A stretch of DNA of 64,000 nt from Scilla litardierei (taxonomy: Eukaryota; Streptophyta; Magnoliopsida; Asparagales; Asparagaceae): assembly GCA_030789695.1 (NCBI GenBank), contig CM061142.1, positions 602,401,659-602,465,658 on the forward strand, read 5' to 3'. Below, one piece after another: positions 61,868 through 64,000 of this stretch; the stretch's first letter is position 1, and every line of letters begins with the position of its first letter. The position numbers were made by a program, and so were the translations under genes. The notes under the pieces are model-generated. The model was not told the DNA's origin, searched no databases, and worked only from the letters and a program-made list of their open reading frames with translations.

Positions 61868-64000
61868 GTCACTGTTACTTAACTTCACATGCAATCTTTT
61901 ACCGGTATTTTAGGGCTCTTTATCGCATAGATGCTTTTTAGTATCTTACTGCTGTCTCAATTAGAAATTGCATACCGATAACTGTGAACTATATAACATG
62001 CATGAACTTCATGGCATATCACAGTTGGCTCTCATATATGTGTAATATTTTATTCCTGGGGGTCAATTATAGAGGCTCATCCCAGGCGTTACTTAGGTCG
62101 AAGGATGGGTGGGCATCATAGAAGTCTATTCACAGGTTTTCTCCATTGGGTTCAGGCCAGCTTAACACGTGAGCAAATGAATCCCCCAACCCCCAAGACG
62201 GGGAGGAGAAAATTCCTAAAATATGGAAAACAACAAAAACCCAAAGTAACAAAAAAGTAGTTAGTTTGTGAATTCCATACTGTTACTGTTATCAACTCAA
62301 CAAATTAGTTGTCAGATCAACTTAAATCAACTCAGTAATCCGTGTTATGGCAACTTACTATTCAAATATTAACTAACAGTACGTGGATTCAGAGTCCAGC
62401 TTAAAAGTGGAATGTAACATAGATCGGTTGAATTACAATTTTAAACTCTTCCGACCTCTTCAGTGTTGCTTGTAGCTTGTAGATTCATTAGGTACAAAAG
62501 CCTCATGTTGACAGCTTAACAATCTTTGAGCATTGATATTGGGCAACCCCCCTCCCCACCAACCAAAACACACCCACATGCACACACAAAAACACCAAAA
62601 AAGGCCAAATAAGAACATTACTCACTAATATGTACTACCAAAGTTATGACGGTTTCTAACAGTTACCGAATCTTAATGTTGTGCTGAACTCATATAAGAA
62701 TAAATGTACAGATTAATTTTGTTTAACGATCATAAGGTGCATACAAAATGAAGATTGGTTACTAACATTTACCTAATGCATTATTAAATTTACATTTCTT
62801 TTACTTGAATTGAAAGGATCTAACTTGTAAACTTCTTCAGTTGGAACCTCAGCATATCTGCTTTCCAAAATACTAGGAAACAGAACAAGATAAGCATGCG
62901 ATGTATTTTAAAAGAAAAACCCTCTTGACACAAATATGTTAGTGTCAATCAAACATTCTGCAGGTGTTTTTACATACAAATTAATAATGAACAACCATAA
63001 TAATTCATTTACAGTCTACATAGAAGGCTACACCAAAATGATATCAAGAAATAAGCTAATTTGAATTTAGATGGATATGACAAAGGATAAGAAACTCATA
63101 TGTTGAGTTGCTCTCTAGCAAAATACTACTCTGTAAGATCTGTCTCCTTAATGTATTGGTTTTCTAGATCTAACTATCATTAAAAATGAACCGTCTGTAC
63201 ATTTGCTTGCATGTTTCTCCAATTCAGAAATTTATTTAAGCATTTAAATATTCAATTTAACTTAACTGCTAATATGTAAATGCTATTTGATTGGTAAATT
63301 ATTGAAGAAGATTATTAAAAAGCGTGGTAATGAATGAATAAATAAGTAGCATGAGCAATAAGCAGGGCGATAGTTAGGCAGGTAATGTCTACATTTGGCA
63401 ACTAAGAGAAAATATCACTAGATGTACGATGTCAGTTACTGTTCAGTTGCTCAGTTATGTTCAATTACACTAGTCTAACGTAAAGCTCATATTCGAGGAT
63501 ATGGTGTGCAACTTGGGTGTTCGATCCATCTTGAAACAACGATCAATATGGTCAATAATCACATTCCCATATTATGAAGCTTTGGACTACATCTGTGAAT
63601 AATAAACCTACCTCCATGATTACAGATCCAGATTACAATCATGTGTAATAAACCTTCCGACAAGGTTGTTATCCGGGCTACAACCGCGGGTAATAATCAT
63701 AGTCTCAATCCTTTCCGTTTCCTATCTGAATACCTTAATATATCATCATTTCCATGTCCATTTTCAGATAATGGTAATACAGTGACTCGTTTTTCCCACA
63801 TCTTTCGTGACATTAAGCTACCTCAACCCTACATGTTATGTTATTATTCTAATATTTTAGATTCATGACAGGATCATATAATTCATGGTTTATCTTAGTT
63901 TTACTCATCTGTCTAGTAAGTAATTAATAAGACCACAACTCCATTTCTAGAAGATGGTGACAATCGGTATGTAATCCGTCAATAGGTAACATTTGTCACC
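61868..64000 (+). other. Intronic or downstream sequence after exon 3
   Basis: AT-rich, with a C-rich spacer at 62547-62590 (cccccctccccaccaacc, then cacacccacatgcacacac). No exon, LTR or TIR was recognised. An open frame at 63641-63868 is short and shows no family features. Confidence 0.5.

Noticed and set aside
63641..63868. 75-codon open frame near the right edge
   Set aside because: No splice-site support, no domain, AT-rich like its surroundings.

Overview
This is a stretch of flowering-plant nuclear genome. The evidence is spliced genes with GT-AG introns, an intronless L-type lectin receptor kinase, plant Copia and gypsy-type retrotransposons, CACTA, hAT and Helitron elements, and two 500-base runs of N typical of a draft scaffold. 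The GC-rich coding sequence of the kinase would suit a monocot or an early-diverging angiosperm, but I cannot name the species. There are no bacterial operons, CRISPR arrays, rRNA or tRNA genes that I can see.

Host genes are few. (1) Three exons on the + strand (2412-2702, 7339-7461, 61803-61867) read as one coiled-coil protein of unknown function. Exons 1 and 2 join in phase. Exon 3 needs one extra base from an exon I cannot find. If all three are one gene, most of the window lies in its introns. (2) One complete gene, an L-type lectin receptor-like kinase on the - strand (26497-28578), appears intact. (3) Host-gene pieces are a shaggy/GSK3-like kinase fragment (10491-10984), a two-gene chimera next to a CACTA end (17852-18023), and possible exons behind a Helitron 5' end (11687-11733, 15290-15387).

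Everything else is a transposon nest. From left to right: 1-2115, a DNA-element remnant with palindromic subterminal motifs. 5940-6953, Helitron H1. 8871-9466, the 5' end of a gypsy-like element (B1) running into a gap. 11310, a second Helitron 5' end (H2). 15920-16849, three Helitrons stacked at one insertion point (H3, H4, H5). 18350-25613, the end of a CACTA element split by a 6987-bp Copia element with 113-bp LTRs and an ATTTT target duplication. 25614-25835, an LTR fragment of family C. 28970-30608, the LTR and gag start of a family C element upstream of the kinase. 31257-32997, element B2 on the - strand. 34898-42221, a 7.3-kb gag-only gypsy element E flanked by AATAA. 42227-44547, a decayed Ac-like hAT. 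45715-47788, a solo LTR flanked by TGAAC. 47979-57782, a gag-only element D whose 5' LTR is split by a 7078-bp hAT (48196-55273) flanked by the 8-bp duplication CTTGAGAG. 58710-61348, a 2.6-kb gag-only element F flanked by TTATG.

The nesting gives a relative history. A segment of the last intron was multiplied into copies A, B and C. D entered or abutted A, F entered C, and the solo LTR entered A. The hAT entered D's LTR. Separately, a CACTA entered a family C LTR and was then hit by the Copia element. Four retroelements (B2, D, E, F) show only gag-like coding, so they probably relied on enzymes supplied elsewhere. I found no previously undescribed biochemical system. The most unusual observations are the stacked Helitrons, the chimeric gene capture in the CACTA, the GC-rich palindromic leader of the Copia element, and the possible 54-kb intron.
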